Below are positions 26,697-37,429 of a stretch of 64,000 nt of DNA, piece by piece. The translations under genes were made by a program, and so were the position numbers. The first letter of the stretch is position 1; each line of letters opens with the position of its first letter. This DNA is from Adiantum capillus-veneris (Eukaryota > Streptophyta > Polypodiopsida > Polypodiales > Pteridaceae), in NCBI GenBank assembly GCA_014529385.2, contig CM043959.1:47529928-47593927 (forward strand), read 5' to 3'. Below the pieces are notes generated by a model. The model was not told the origin of the DNA. It did not search any database and was given only the letters and a program-made list of their open reading frames with translations.

Positions 26697-28514
26697 ACGG
26701 AAGAATGTCATCAATCTTATGAGTTATTAAAGAAGGCCCTAACAAGTGCTCCAATCCTGCGAACACCTGATTGGAATGTACCTTTTCATGTGCATATTGA
26801 TGCATCAAATTTTGCTATTGGGTGTGTTCTAACTCAACCAGGAGAACATAAATTGGACTACCCCATTAGCTTTGCAAGTCGCCAATTAAATGATGCCGAG
26901 ATGAAATACACTACTACAGAGCGCGAAGGTCTAGCTATGATTTACGCAGTAAAGAAATTTCGCTATTACCTTCTTGCTACCAAGTTTGTGTTTTATGTTG
27001 ATCATCAAGCATTGCTATATTTGGTAAACAAGCCGTGTTCCACGGGTCGAATTACACGATGGTTGTTAATTCTTCTTGAGTTTGACTTCACCGTTGTTGT
27101 GAGGCCTGGGAGGAAACATGTCATGGTGGATCATTTATGTCGTATCCCTAATGGCGAAGCTCCTACGGGGGTTGATGATGAATTGCCTGATACTCCTTTG
27201 TTCATTGTTGAGACAATGCCTGAATGGAGTGAAAAGATTGTTAACTTCTTAGTTAATGGTTTTCCACCCAAAGAGCTGCGAAAAGATATAGCTCGAAAAT
27301 TAATCAAGGAATGCGAACCCTATTGCTTACTGGCTGGAACTCTCTATAAGAGAGGAAAAGATGATGTTCTTAGACGTTTTGCCCGCGAGGATGAGTATTT
27401 ATATATTCTACAAGAGGCACACATGGGCGTAGCTGGTGGTCACTTTTCAGGAAAGTTGACTGCCCGAAAGATCTTACAGTCAGGCTATTGGTGGCCCACT
27501 CTGTTTAAGGATGCATCACTTTTTGCAAAGGGATGTGATGAATGCCAACGCTTTAAGAAGCCACAAAGAAGGGATAGGATGCCTCTACATCCCATCAAGG
27601 TAAGCCAACCATTTGAAAAGTGGGGCTTAGACTTTGTAGGACCGATTAGTCCGGCTGCACGTAACACGCAATCACGATATATCATTGTGGCTACCGACTA
27701 TGTAACCAAATGGGCTGAAGCAAAAGCAACACGGAAGGCGGATGCAAAAAAAACAGCTAAGTTCCTCTTTGAGAACATTATCACACGTTTTGGATGTCCA
27801 TTTGAACTTGTGAGTGACAATGGAACTCATTTTATAAATGAAGTAATAAAAGAACTCACGTCAAACTTCATGATATCTCACCACAAGTCTACACCCTATT
27901 ATCCTCAAGCAAATGGCCAAGCTGAGAGTACCAACAAAACTCTCATCTCCATTTTGACAATGACAGTTGAGGCTCATCGCACTGATTGGGACCTAAAGCT
28001 TACATCAGCTTTATGGGCTTATCGTATTGCGTATAAAGTTGCTATTAATTGCACACCGTTTAAGATGGTGTATGGCCAAGAAGCAGTTATGCCATGGGAG
28101 TTTGTCATTCCTAGTCTTCGATTAGCTTCTCAAGAAGGTTGGGATGGTAACCCCTTAGTGGAGCGATTATATATCCTGGAAAGGCTAGATAAAGAGAGGC
28201 AATTAGCTGTGAGAAATGCTCTAGTGGAGAAGGATAGGAGAAAGAAGTGGTTTGATAGCCATTTAAAGGATAAAGACATCAAGGTTGGTGATAAAGTTCT
28301 TATGTACGGGGTATGTAATGAAAAGAAGAAATTGAAATACGCTGGTAAGGGACCATATCGAGTGTGTGAAATTACCCCGCAAGGTACCATTCGTGTGGAG
28401 ACTCTAGATATAGTTGAAACCATTGGATTCCTTAATGGGAGTAAATTCAAAAGATATTATGATCCTCTAAGCCAGGAAGAGTTGCAAGCCATCCATCAAA
28501 AGAAGGCTGCCTAG
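26697..28514 (+). pseudogene. Ty3 RNase H and integrase
   Basis: RNase H (about 26790-27130): HIDASNFAIGCVLTQ, TTTEREGLAMIYAV and FYVDHQALLYL carry the acidic catalytic positions. Integrase: the HHCC zinc domain (about 27418-27560; H and H in HMGVAGGH, C and C in CDECQRF); catalytic D in WGLDFVGP, D in VSDNGTHF and E in NGQAESTNKTL; a C-terminal GKGPYRV (GPY/F-type) module. No chromodomain is evident. The segment is uninterrupted until TAG 28512. Confidence 0.94.
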
Positions 28515-29180
28515 GAACAAGCAGATCTTAGAAAAATCCAAGCAAGAGTTGAGGCTCGAGAACGACAACAACGTCTTAGATGCCAACGAGAGGCTAATCT
28601 GGGAATCACGCAAGCATTTTTCGAGGACACAGATGACGACTCATTAGAATCTGAGCCACCCCTACGATACCCAATTGAGCTAAATAGCCCCTATGGAAAA
28701 GTACTATACAATACCTTCTTAGATACGGGAGCTAAACACAATTTGTTATCCTATGGAGTTTGGTGTCAATTAGGGAAACTGTCCCGATCCCCGAGTACGA
28801 TGCAAGTCAAGGGCATTAATAAAAAGAAAACTGCTATTCTTGGAGTCCTTCAGACCCCTGTTGTCTATGACAATGGAAGCATAGTGCAGAGGTTTCTAGT
28901 CATGCCCGCGGGAGCTATGGAAGGCAACGTAAACCTGGGACGCATGTGGATGTTGGCAACCAAATGCACTATTGATTGGGATACTGGTAGTGTCACGACG
29001 CGACCACCGACTCTTACCCCTATCATTCAAGCAAAGTCACCTACGTTGCAAACTCTAACAAAGTTGAAGGATAGCCAACATTCACAAGCCAAGGTGGTTA
29101 ACTCGTCCTTGCCGGCTATCCATGAACCTAGCACTTCAACACTTGTAGTTGCAGCAAGCAGTAATATTGCAAGTACTTAA
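28515..29180 (+). pseudogene. Second retropepsin-like domain after integrase
   Basis: The frame continues past TAG 28512 through a Gln/Arg-rich helix-like segment into a domain that looks like an aspartic protease: NTFLDTGAKHNLLSYGVW (canonical DTGA), KKTAILGVLQTPV, QRFLVMP and GNVNLGRMWM, ending IDWDTGSVT. The spacing from DTGA to VNLGR parallels that from DGGAG to MILGRPF in the first protease. A second retropepsin downstream of integrase is not the usual Ty3 layout. It could be a functional protease (the first has DGG), a duplicated domain or a DNA-damage-inducible-like capture. The frame closes at TAA 29178. Confidence 0.65.
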
Positions 29181-29762
29181 CCTGCACGACCTAAGAGTAC
29201 ATATCAATGGGTCCCCAAGGCCTTACTTCCAACTACCTCAACCCTCCCATCCATTCCAAGAAAAAATTTCCCTGGAAAACCAAGAACGCGCTCTAGGAGG
29301 GTCAAGACCAAATCACAATGGATTCCAAAACGACTATTAGAAGCCCAAGGCTACTATGATGGAAATGAGCAAATCTGGGTACCTAAACGTAAAATGTGTC
29401 CTTCCCTATCAACAACAAACCCATATGAGTCAAACAGTGTAACGCTAAAGCCAATGGCAGACCGTGGGAAGGGAAAGATCACAGAATGCTACACACCTAG
29501 TCCAGAGCTAGTTTGGGCTCCAAGGCAAAACCAATTTATTCCACCTAGCTCAGGAAGGGGGGAGTTCCATGAAGCTTCTAGCTCCTCATGTAATACATCC
29601 ATAGAGGTAAAAGCTTCTACACAGCCTCCACCTACAATAGTGGACCTCCATGAAGCTACAAAGAAATCCACACCTTCTAGTGTTCAAGAATCACCTAATG
29701 AACCACTTCAAGTTCGATCATGGGAGAGTACCTTACCACCCTTGCAACTCGATGACACCTAA
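29181..29762 (+). pseudogene. C-terminal tail of the Ty3 polyprotein, WxPK repeats
   Basis: The same frame as gag-pol reopens after TAA 29178 and runs to TAA 29760. It has recurrent tryptophan motifs (YQWVPK, SQWIPK, QIWVPK, LVWAPR) in a Pro/Ser-rich, basic context. No known domain is recognised. It overlaps one of the PPT-like G-runs. Confidence 0.45.
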
Positions 29763-29874
29763 GGTAATAGAAAACTACTGGCAAAAATATTCACCTATAA
29801 CAACTTGGAACAACTGGTTTCAAAGGGTGACGACATCATTTCAAACGTTATGATCTACCCAAGGAAGGGGGGAG
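29552..29874 (+). other. Two internal PPT-like G-runs
   Basis: AGGAAGGGGGGAG occurs at 29552-29564 and 29862-29874. Its first 11 bases equal those of the true polypurine tract at 31883-31895. These could act as central PPTs or be remnants of an internal duplication. Confidence 0.6.
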
Positions 29875-29952
29875 TGTTTGTGGACATCCATTATTCACTT
29901 GCTTCCCTCTCAACCTTTCTCCCTGACCTCTTAATCTCCATCTTAGGGAATG

Positions 29953-29963
29953 TATATATAAAG
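29953..29963 (+). promoter_or_regulatory. TATA-like box ahead of the 3' ORF
   Basis: TATATATAAAG, about 100 bp upstream of the 3' ORF and outside the LTRs. It is followed by an A-rich leader. This suggests an internal promoter for the downstream ORF; it is inferred from sequence only. Confidence 0.4.
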
Positions 29964-30063
29964 CCTTATACTCACAAAAATGAGATAAAAAAGTAAAAGA
30001 GCAAGAGCCATAACACAAAATCATAAAAACAAATTATGCACAAGAACACGACCCTTGTAATAT

Positions 30064-30549
30064 TTGCACTCTAACCATCATCTATTTGCGTGTACAAATA
30101 TGGCTAGTACGCTAGAGTCATCCACTCCTGCCTTGGGTGAGAGGTACCCTCGTTACTTTTCACAAATATTTCACATGGTCTTTCCAATGCTTGCATGTGA
30201 ATGGGATTTGATAGGTACGCTAGCATGTGAGAGGAATTTTGAGGAGTTAGAATGGCTGATACGTCTCTTGACCACGTCTGATCCATACTTAGTAGAGAGC
30301 ATTTCTCCCATTGCACAAGCCTACCCTTTTGACCAAGATGACTATAGGCGTCTAGTGACCTTCTTAGTAAACATGGGCACCTATGATGAAGAAGAAAATT
30401 TACAGGACTACACGGATGGCACATATGGTCTCATGGATGATCACTTTGTTTATCTCGACGACGAGGATAGGGGTTTAGCCTTAGGGTTTCCCCCCAACCT
30501 CTACAATATCTTATTCCCTTCACGCTTTAGGGGGAGTGCAAATAATTAG
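30064..30549 (+). CDS. Unknown 3' ORF of the Ty3 element
   Basis: An intact ORF of 161 residues from ATG 30064, or 149 from ATG 30100 (MASTLESSTPALGER). It lies between the polyprotein and the 3' LTR on the sense strand and is not in the gag-pol frame. It is acidic toward the C-terminus (YDEEENLQDYTDG, YLDDEDRGLA), with no signal peptide, membrane segment or known motif recognised, so it does not look like an envelope protein. Position and intactness suggest an additional ORF as in some plant Ty3 lineages. Function unknown. Confidence 0.5.
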   Translation: MHSNHHLFACTNMASTLESSTPALGERYPRYFSQIFHMVFPMLACEWDLIGTLACERNFEELEWLIRLLTTSDPYLVESISPIAQAYPFDQDDYRRLVTFLVNMGTYDEEENLQDYTDGTYGLMDDHFVYLDDEDRGLALGFPPNLYNILFPSRFRGSANN

Positions 30550-31882
30550 GTTAGGGTTCCTTATGTTTTTTGTTGTGTTCAATAAGTGTTGGTACCTTTT
30601 CCCACTAATGTGCCTCCTGGAGGTATTCCTTTTGTTTCCTAGTGTGTACAGGAGCGTGTTGCTATTGATAGGATTTGGACCTTCATGGAATCTTTATCTC
30701 GACTCACTCTTCAAATCAAGCGTGACCATCGACACAAACAGGTGTTTCTTGTCCATTAGCATTGCCCCTTATCTTTTTTGCATCTATGATTGTCTGCTTT
30801 AATTGTGATTGGTAGCCTAATATTCACCGCATTTGCTTAGTATCAAACATTTAATTCAATGTAATTTTCTGTCATAATCACTTGTCTAGGTTTAAAAATC
30901 AAGCAGTTCGACTAAGCTAGTTTGACCAAGTTAGGTGTTAGAGATCTTCTCTTAATACCATGGGGAATGCCTTCCTAATAATCAATGGTTACTTAGGTTC
31001 TTAATCCGATTTAGGCAGCATTGTGTGAAATGTACTAGGGCTTTCTAGTGGGCTTGACCCTATTGACCTTTAGCTTAAGTATTATAAAGGGAGTTTACTA
31101 GTGTGATGAGCCTGGGGAGGTGTATCAGTGTTATATGACCCCCCAAAGTTACAAAATTAAAATGTTGAAAATGAACAAACAAAAAATCAAAGTGCCACAC
31201 TGTAAAATCTTAAGCTGGAAGAGAAATCTCAGCTTGATTTGGTACTTCACTCACATGTATTGCCTATGGTACTAGAGCCCTAGAGGTTCCCAGTGTGGGC
31301 GCTTTTCCTTGAAAAGCAAAAAACCCAAGGCATACAAAATAAGCACACACATCAAATTGAATCATTGTGAAAAGACTTTGGGGGGTCAAAGAAAAAGTAA
31401 TCAGTCCGGCGATGATTTCATGAGAAATTCCTTTTATGGTAGCTTAACTACAAGGTCTTCTAGATATAGCCTCTAGTCAGCCCTCGAACATGAATACTTG
31501 GATCTCGCGATTAAACAACTTAATTGACCAAAGAAAATTAAGAAGTTTACCCATGGTATTAATATTCGATCTCTAGTGCCTTTCGACCGTCAAATTAGCG
31601 ACCCCAGACTTGTTTAATTTTTTACCTTTACGTCTGTTTATGCATTTGATTACATTGCAATTTAATGTTCATTGCTGACAAATTGTTTGAAATTCTTTTA
31701 CCAATCAATTTTTCTACCTAAAACTGCATATGCTTTTTAATCACTTATGAGAATGCAATTACTGTGTCAATGTTGTTTGATTTTGCAGTGACTGAAGAAG
31801 GCTAAAGACATTCATCTCAAATGCTCTTCCACCTCGACGAACGAGCTTCAACTCAATAGCTTCCGAAGACGGAATCTACATC
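30550..31882 (+). other. Ty3 3' untranslated region
   Basis: About 1.3 kb between the 3' ORF and the polypurine tract. No coding region is recognised. Confidence 0.6.
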
Positions 31883-31895
31883 AGGAAGGGGGGCA
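31883..31895 (+). other. Polypurine tract
   Basis: AGGAAGGGGGGCA ends directly before the 3' LTR start TGTTAACC, the position expected for plus-strand DNA priming. Confidence 0.85.
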
Positions 31896-32213
31896 TGTTA
31901 ACCCTCACGGCTCACAGACACCCCATCACCTACGACGGACGTGTATTATGTATTTGGTAGAGTCAGGTACCGGGCTTGTCGGACCAATAGGAAAATGGTA
32001 AGAGTGATCGCCGATGAGAGGCGCACTCTAACTGGGACATTCAAGGGATTAGTTGGCTAAGCATGGGCGCCCAAGTGTGAATGGGGTGATCTCATATAAA
32101 ATCCAACTAAACCTAAAATTCACTTATTCTCTCATTTGTGCAATAGAAGAGTGCTCTTGCTCCATCTCCATCTCCATCTTCTTCTTCTTCACCTCCTTGT
32201 GTGTGTGTGTGTA

Positions 32214-32251
<38 letters not shown>

Positions 32252-32482
32252 TGCGATCGAGCATTGCGGCGGCACGACGGCGGTGAATCCGTTGAGCGTG
32301 ACGTAGCGGCGTCTCCTTCTTCTTCGCGGCGAGGAATCCTCCACGGCAGGAGCATAGAGCGGTGAGTGACACACCATTGCCCTCTTTTGAGCTTACTAGT
32401 TAAGCTAGTTGTGTGCTTGGAGCCGCCTGTGGCTCGCACACAATTTTAGGCAAGGCCCTTGCTTCGACAATGCGGCAAGGAG

Positions 32483-32484
<2 letters not shown>
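31896..32484 (+). repeat. 3' LTR of the Ty3 element
   Basis: Copy of 18584-19152 with about 17 substitutions and a longer GT tract (about 32198-32232). Ends in CA before CTCTC. Confidence 0.92.
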
Positions 32485-32553
<69 letters not shown>

Positions 32554-32691
32554 ACAAACGGTGTGTCACCACACAAACGGTGATGGTGACACACACACAG
32601 TGCACACGCGTATGCGTACACACACATGAAAGTTGTCATGCGTACAATTTTGGTACTATATTTTGTATGTTGTTGAAAAAGGGTGGATTTG

Positions 32692-32778
<87 letters not shown>
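32485..32778. repeat. (CT)n and compound (CT)n(AC)n microsatellites
   Basis: (CT)n about 32485-32550 directly abuts the 3' LTR. (CT)n(CA)n lies at about 32696-32778. Confidence 0.95.
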
Positions 32779-32781
<3 letters not shown>

Positions 32782-32971
32782 AACACAATGTCAACTATAC
32801 GATTTTGATTATTTCAAGGCATTGGAAAATAATAGATTTCATTGAATATGGACAAATTCATGTAAATTTTGAAGGCTCTTTAATATGTCTACAACAAGGA
32901 GGACAACCAATACAGACTCAATAGCTCAGTTTTGGCATTGATCCAACATGTCATGTAGATCAATCAGAAGG

Positions 32972-33780
32972 CGACACGTGGATACCCTCTCCTTTCTTTA
33001 ATTTTCCAAGCTCCATTATAAAGAGTATAGATAATGGACTATTGAATAATAGCAAAAAACTATTGTGTATGCGAATGCTCGAGAAAAACATAGGTCTAGC
33101 ATAATCCCACCTACAAATTTCCTCGACTATATCTAATGCACCTTGGAGGCCCCTACCACATGACATAAGGAAAGGGCTTGGAGGGGATGGGAATTGGAGA
33201 CCAAGCCAAAGCAAGAAAGAGAGTGGATTGGGCACCAAGAAAAGGGTCTCTCTCTTTCTCTCACTATCTCTCTCTCTCTCTCCATCCATAGGATGAGCCA
33301 CACACTTGTAAGATTTAATTTGAAGGTTAGGGACACCCACAACAATTGGAGGAAAAAACCTAGGTTTAATATAATCCCATCTACAAATTTTGATATTTAC
33401 CTCTAATGTTTTGAAAAAATTGATTGTAACCAGCACTCACTTATCTATTGTCAAAAAGAGTTGTAATGAATTAGAAACATAAAAAATACAATATCCCCAT
33501 GCTCTAAAAGAGCCATGGATGCAAAAAGGCTAACAACTTAACATCACAAATTTAACTTTTAAATTCAAGGTGAGAATATCTCCAAAGTTCAAAGAACCTA
33601 AATTAAAGTTTAGAAAATCTACATAGAAGTTTAGTGCACATGCCTTCAAATATAGTAAATGTGCCTCTATTTTTTTTGGAAAAAAACATAGTAGCTAAAT
33701 GATTAAAAAGTCCTCGGTTCAGTAGTTTAGTGTTACATCCCACCTACAGATTTTGAAATTTATCTCTACATTTTAGATTT
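32972..33780 (+). repeat. Dispersed repeats C and A cluster
   Basis: Copy 2 of repeat C at 32972-33033. Copies of repeat A, all containing atcccacctacaa or a close variant, lie at about 33080-33130, 33346-33410 and 33727-33780. The minus-strand open frame across 32960-33436 is a by-product of the repeats. Confidence 0.6.
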
Positions 33781-34380
33781 GAAGGTGAGAAAACCTACAA
33801 AGTATAGAGAAATTGAGTGTAATAGCCTTCAAATATCATAAAGTTGCCCCTAAAATTTTTGATATGTAAGTTTTCTAAGTTTTTGGGAGAAAGTATTGTC
33901 TACCATAAAGACCTTGCCAGAATTGCCTCTCGACGTCCGCCTTTGCTATCTGTTGATATCCGCTCTTGCCTTGGGCTTGCACGCCTTCAGCCTTGGATTC
34001 GTTGGGGTCGAAATTTTCCAATTAGAACGATTCTCAATTTTGTAGATGTCCATGTCGATTCCTGATTCTCGATTGTGGATTCTGTTGATCGTAGCTTTGT
34101 TGATTGCTTATTGTAAGACCAATGCTTATTCTCCCTCCGCTCTCTCTCTTGTGTGGTGTGGTGAAGCCTTTGCAATGGTTTGAGAGAGGCCTTTTGTGGC
34201 TGGAGTTTTTGATTATGTGAAGTTGCATAATTACCCTACGGCTTATGTGAAGTTGCATAATTTCATGTTTACGGCTTGAAACAGCACCAAAAGATTGTCA
34301 ACCATTGAATTCGGCTGGAGATTATGCTCTAAAAGTTGTATGAACCAGTGGGTAAGCTTAAGGATGCAATTGAGGTAAAT
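33781..34380. other. Intergenic DNA, no gene recognised
   Basis: Includes a short duplication of cttatgtgaagttgcataatt at about 34214-34261. Nothing else was identified. Confidence 0.5.
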
Positions 34381-34394
34381 TTTCAAGAGTTTGC

Positions 34395-35400
34395 AAAAAC
34401 TCAGATTATTTACTTTTTCTTGAAATTTTAGACCAAATTAAGTTTTGACTTGACTCAGAGACTTAAAACATGTGATAAAAAGATTGTCGCAAAAAGTGTT
34501 CATTTTAGGTCAAAGTAAATAATTAAGATTATATACTTTTAGCTCAAGGTTGATACCAGAGACTCTGTGCATGATTACCAACATCTTTTGTAAAGGCTCA
34601 TAGAATTTGGATCACAAAACAGACCAAAACCTTGAGAAAAACTAAAATCTGTACTGATTGTCGAGAACTTGAGTGTGACTTGGTAAATCTTGCTCAAACT
34701 TAGTGAAACTTGTCTCAAAGGCTTAGATTGAAGTGTTAAACATATGTTTATGCTCAAATAACAAAAAATATGCAAAAATTTATGAGAAGTAAATAATCAC
34801 GATTATTTACTTTTGTCCTATTTTTCAACTTTTTTGACCAACTAAGTATACCACAAGTTTTATCATGTTATATTGAGCACACATATTAAATTTGGTAAGA
34901 TTTGGATCATTGAAGTGAAAATTGTGGTCAGATTTGAAAAGTCAGTCTGCAGACACAAAACTGTTGACAAATTGAGCAGAATTTATCCAAACTTCATGAA
35001 ACTTGCGGCTAGGGAGCTTAAATTGAGTTGCTTAACCTGTTTGTATCAACATTTTGGAAAAAAGCTGTAAAAAATCCCAGAAGTAAATAATCGTAATTAT
35101 TTACATCTGCTTCAGGATTGAACATTTTTGCACAATTGGGTGTACCACAAGGTCAAGCATATCAAGTAGACTCCACAAATCAAATTTGGTGATATTGGAT
35201 CACAAAAGTGAGACTTAAGCCAGATTTTTGAAAACTAAGTCTACGGACACTAAACAATTGATAATTTGGACAAATCTTGTTCAAATTCAGGGAAACTTGT
35301 CCAAAGACCACAACAAGGTGATTACCTGGCAAAACAAGCCTAAAAAGTGTAAAATATGAGAAAAGTAAATAATCACGATTATTTACTGCTGAGACCCAGA
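34395..35400 (+). repeat. Diverged tandem array, about 280-bp monomers each with a hairpin
   Basis: A near-palindrome of the type AAGTAAATAAT CACG ATTATTTACTT recurs at 34513-34540 (diverged), 34787-34812, 35081-35104 and 35363-35387, with a partial arm near 34404. Spacings are about 274, 294 and 282 bp. Between hairpins, related blocks recur (caaacttagtgaaacttgtc, caaacttcatgaaacttgcg, caaattcagggaaacttgtc). This is satellite-like DNA. Confidence 0.75.
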
Positions 35401-37312
35401 GACAAGGTTTTTGACTTTTGAGCTTGTACAATGTTAGAACAACATAATACAAGGCCACTGGTCAAGTTTGGGTTCCATTGGGTCCAAATTAGTACATGTT
35501 AACTCAGTTTCGAGGTTGCTGATTAAGGGGGGATCCACATTCCGAGCAAACAAAACCGAGCAAACAAAACCGAGGGACACATTTTTTCGAGCAAAGCTTG
35601 TTAAAAACTTGATACAAAATGGATACTTTCTAGGCCCCAATAAAGATTGTTCATGTTTTACACACACATGTTTTCCTTCTTGAATCTCTACTCATCTCTA
35701 GGCTTGGAATTTGCATTTTCAAAAACTATCAATTGAGGTGCATCCTCCAGTTTTTTTTTACTAGGGACACTCTTTAATTGATTGCTCATAAATTTGGCTA
35801 AAAGATGTACCATGGTTAGTCCTATGGACGTTTGCATGTCCATCAAATCCAAGAATGCCCATCAAATCTCTGTGCCATTTCTTACATAGCTGGCATTTGT
35901 CGTAAGCAATGTAATCATATGAAGTTGGTATTTCCAAAACATCTACGACCTTTTGGACAGATGATATGGCAACATATAGATTGGTATGTAGTGGGGAGAT
36001 ACCTTGCAACCAACAAAAGGTGTAGCTTGATGCTTAGTTACCGCAACCTTGTAGAATGGAAACAACTAATAAAATTCATTGCAAGACCCAAATTCTTTTC
36101 CCTTGGATGATTTACATTGTTGGTCTAAACCACAGTTGTAGAACCTATTGATGTGCAAGCAGAAGAGTCCACATGGTGCAAGTTTCCATTAAGTGACGAT
36201 ATTGAGATGGAGCTACTAGACCCATTCAATGCATGTTGCACTGTGCCTTACGGGAGTGCTATGGAGATGAATGGTTGTATACAGGAATGTGGATGATTGG
36301 GGACCCAGATTTCTGAGGTGGGTTTCCTAGAAGTTGACAAGTGAGGAAGTGGGTGAAGGCAATAGGATGGGGAGAAGCAGCCGCAAGCTAGTGAAGAACC
36401 ATTATAGACAAAGGGTGCCACGCTAAGGGAGCAAGTTTGCAACATAGCATGGCAAGTTACAAGGAATCAGAGGACGAGGGGAACGGGGCATACTAACAAG
36501 AGATGTGAGGGTGCAGGGCGGACGATGGGCACAGGGAAGTTGAGCATGTCATGTAATTGTAACTAATTTTTGAAGACACTTTAACCTTTAGAGAAGGGTG
36601 GAAAAAACTTTACCCTTCAAAAGAAGCATGAGATCCATAAAATCTACAAGTCACTCTTCTAAATTACCCTAAAATATATAATAGAGAATGACCCTTGTAG
36701 GCTAGCATGACATCCTCCATCCAGATGTGGGCCCTCTACCGTGCCTCCACCACATTCGAGAAAGTGCCCAACCAAATGTGGGATCGACCTTGATGTGCCA
36801 GTTCTTGAATCTATGTGGCATACTTGCTCCACAGCCATCGTCGTACCCTGTGTAAACAATGGGGCTCCTAGCTTGCTGCCCCTCTCCTCCTGCACCTGCA
36901 CTTCGACGCCTGCTTGCACTACTACACCAGTCGTATACATGCATTCCATCACTCTCCTTCCTTGTCACTACCTATGTTGTGTTCAAAAAGCTAGCACAAT
37001 ATGTCTCCTCATCTTTCAAGGAATGCTGGGGACAATGCACGAAACCGTCCCGCGTCGGCGCGGGACCTTTTCGTTGACTCTCCCAAGCATAAGTGAGAAT
37101 GAAATCTCTCTTGACCCCTCCATGCATTGGTTGAATCAGCTCTTGCTTGACTATAGCAGTGTAGCGCCAAAGCAGTTCACGTGATTGATGTGCCGTCCTC
37201 ACATCCTATATGAAAGGTTTGCAAAGCGCCCTGAGTTTAGAGGCATGCACATTGTAATGCGTCCAAGGCCCTAGTTCAAACAGCTGCAAACGGCTCGTCC
37301 GCGCGCACGTTT
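35401..37312. other. Intergenic DNA with weak ORFs only
   Basis: Open frames of 60-150 codons occur on both strands but none has a recognisable domain. A perfect 8-bp GC stem with TCGG loop (GTCCCGCG/CGCGGGAC) lies at 37047-37066, followed by T residues. Confidence 0.5.

Positions 37313-37429
<117 letters not shown>

Larger units (their letters stand above)
18584..32484 (+). mobile_element. Ty3-type LTR retrotransposon (13.9 kb)
   Basis: Two LTRs (18584 to about 19152, and 31896-32484) flank a primer binding site, gag, protease, reverse transcriptase, RNase H, integrase, an extra C-terminal region and a polypurine tract. Domain order PR-RT-RH-INT places it in Ty3 (Metaviridae-like) elements. 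LTRs begin TG and the 3' copy ends CA. CTCTC lies on both sides but within CT repeats, so the target duplication is not independent evidence. By eye about 17 substitutions separate the LTRs, plus a GT-tract length change, so the insertion is not very recent. It is coding-defective through stop codons. Confidence 0.93.

Noticed and set aside
35761-36009. Minus-strand frame with YDKCQLCKKWHR, resembling an integrase zinc motif
   Set aside because: Spacing does not fit HHCC, and no retrotransposon sequence flanks it.
37047-37066. Intrinsic terminator-like hairpin
   Set aside because: A GC stem followed by T residues, but bacterial-type termination is not expected in plant nuclear DNA and no gene is attached.
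36741-37184. 147-codon plus-strand frame
   Set aside because: No domain, low-complexity Ser/Thr/Cys composition and no splice or homology support.
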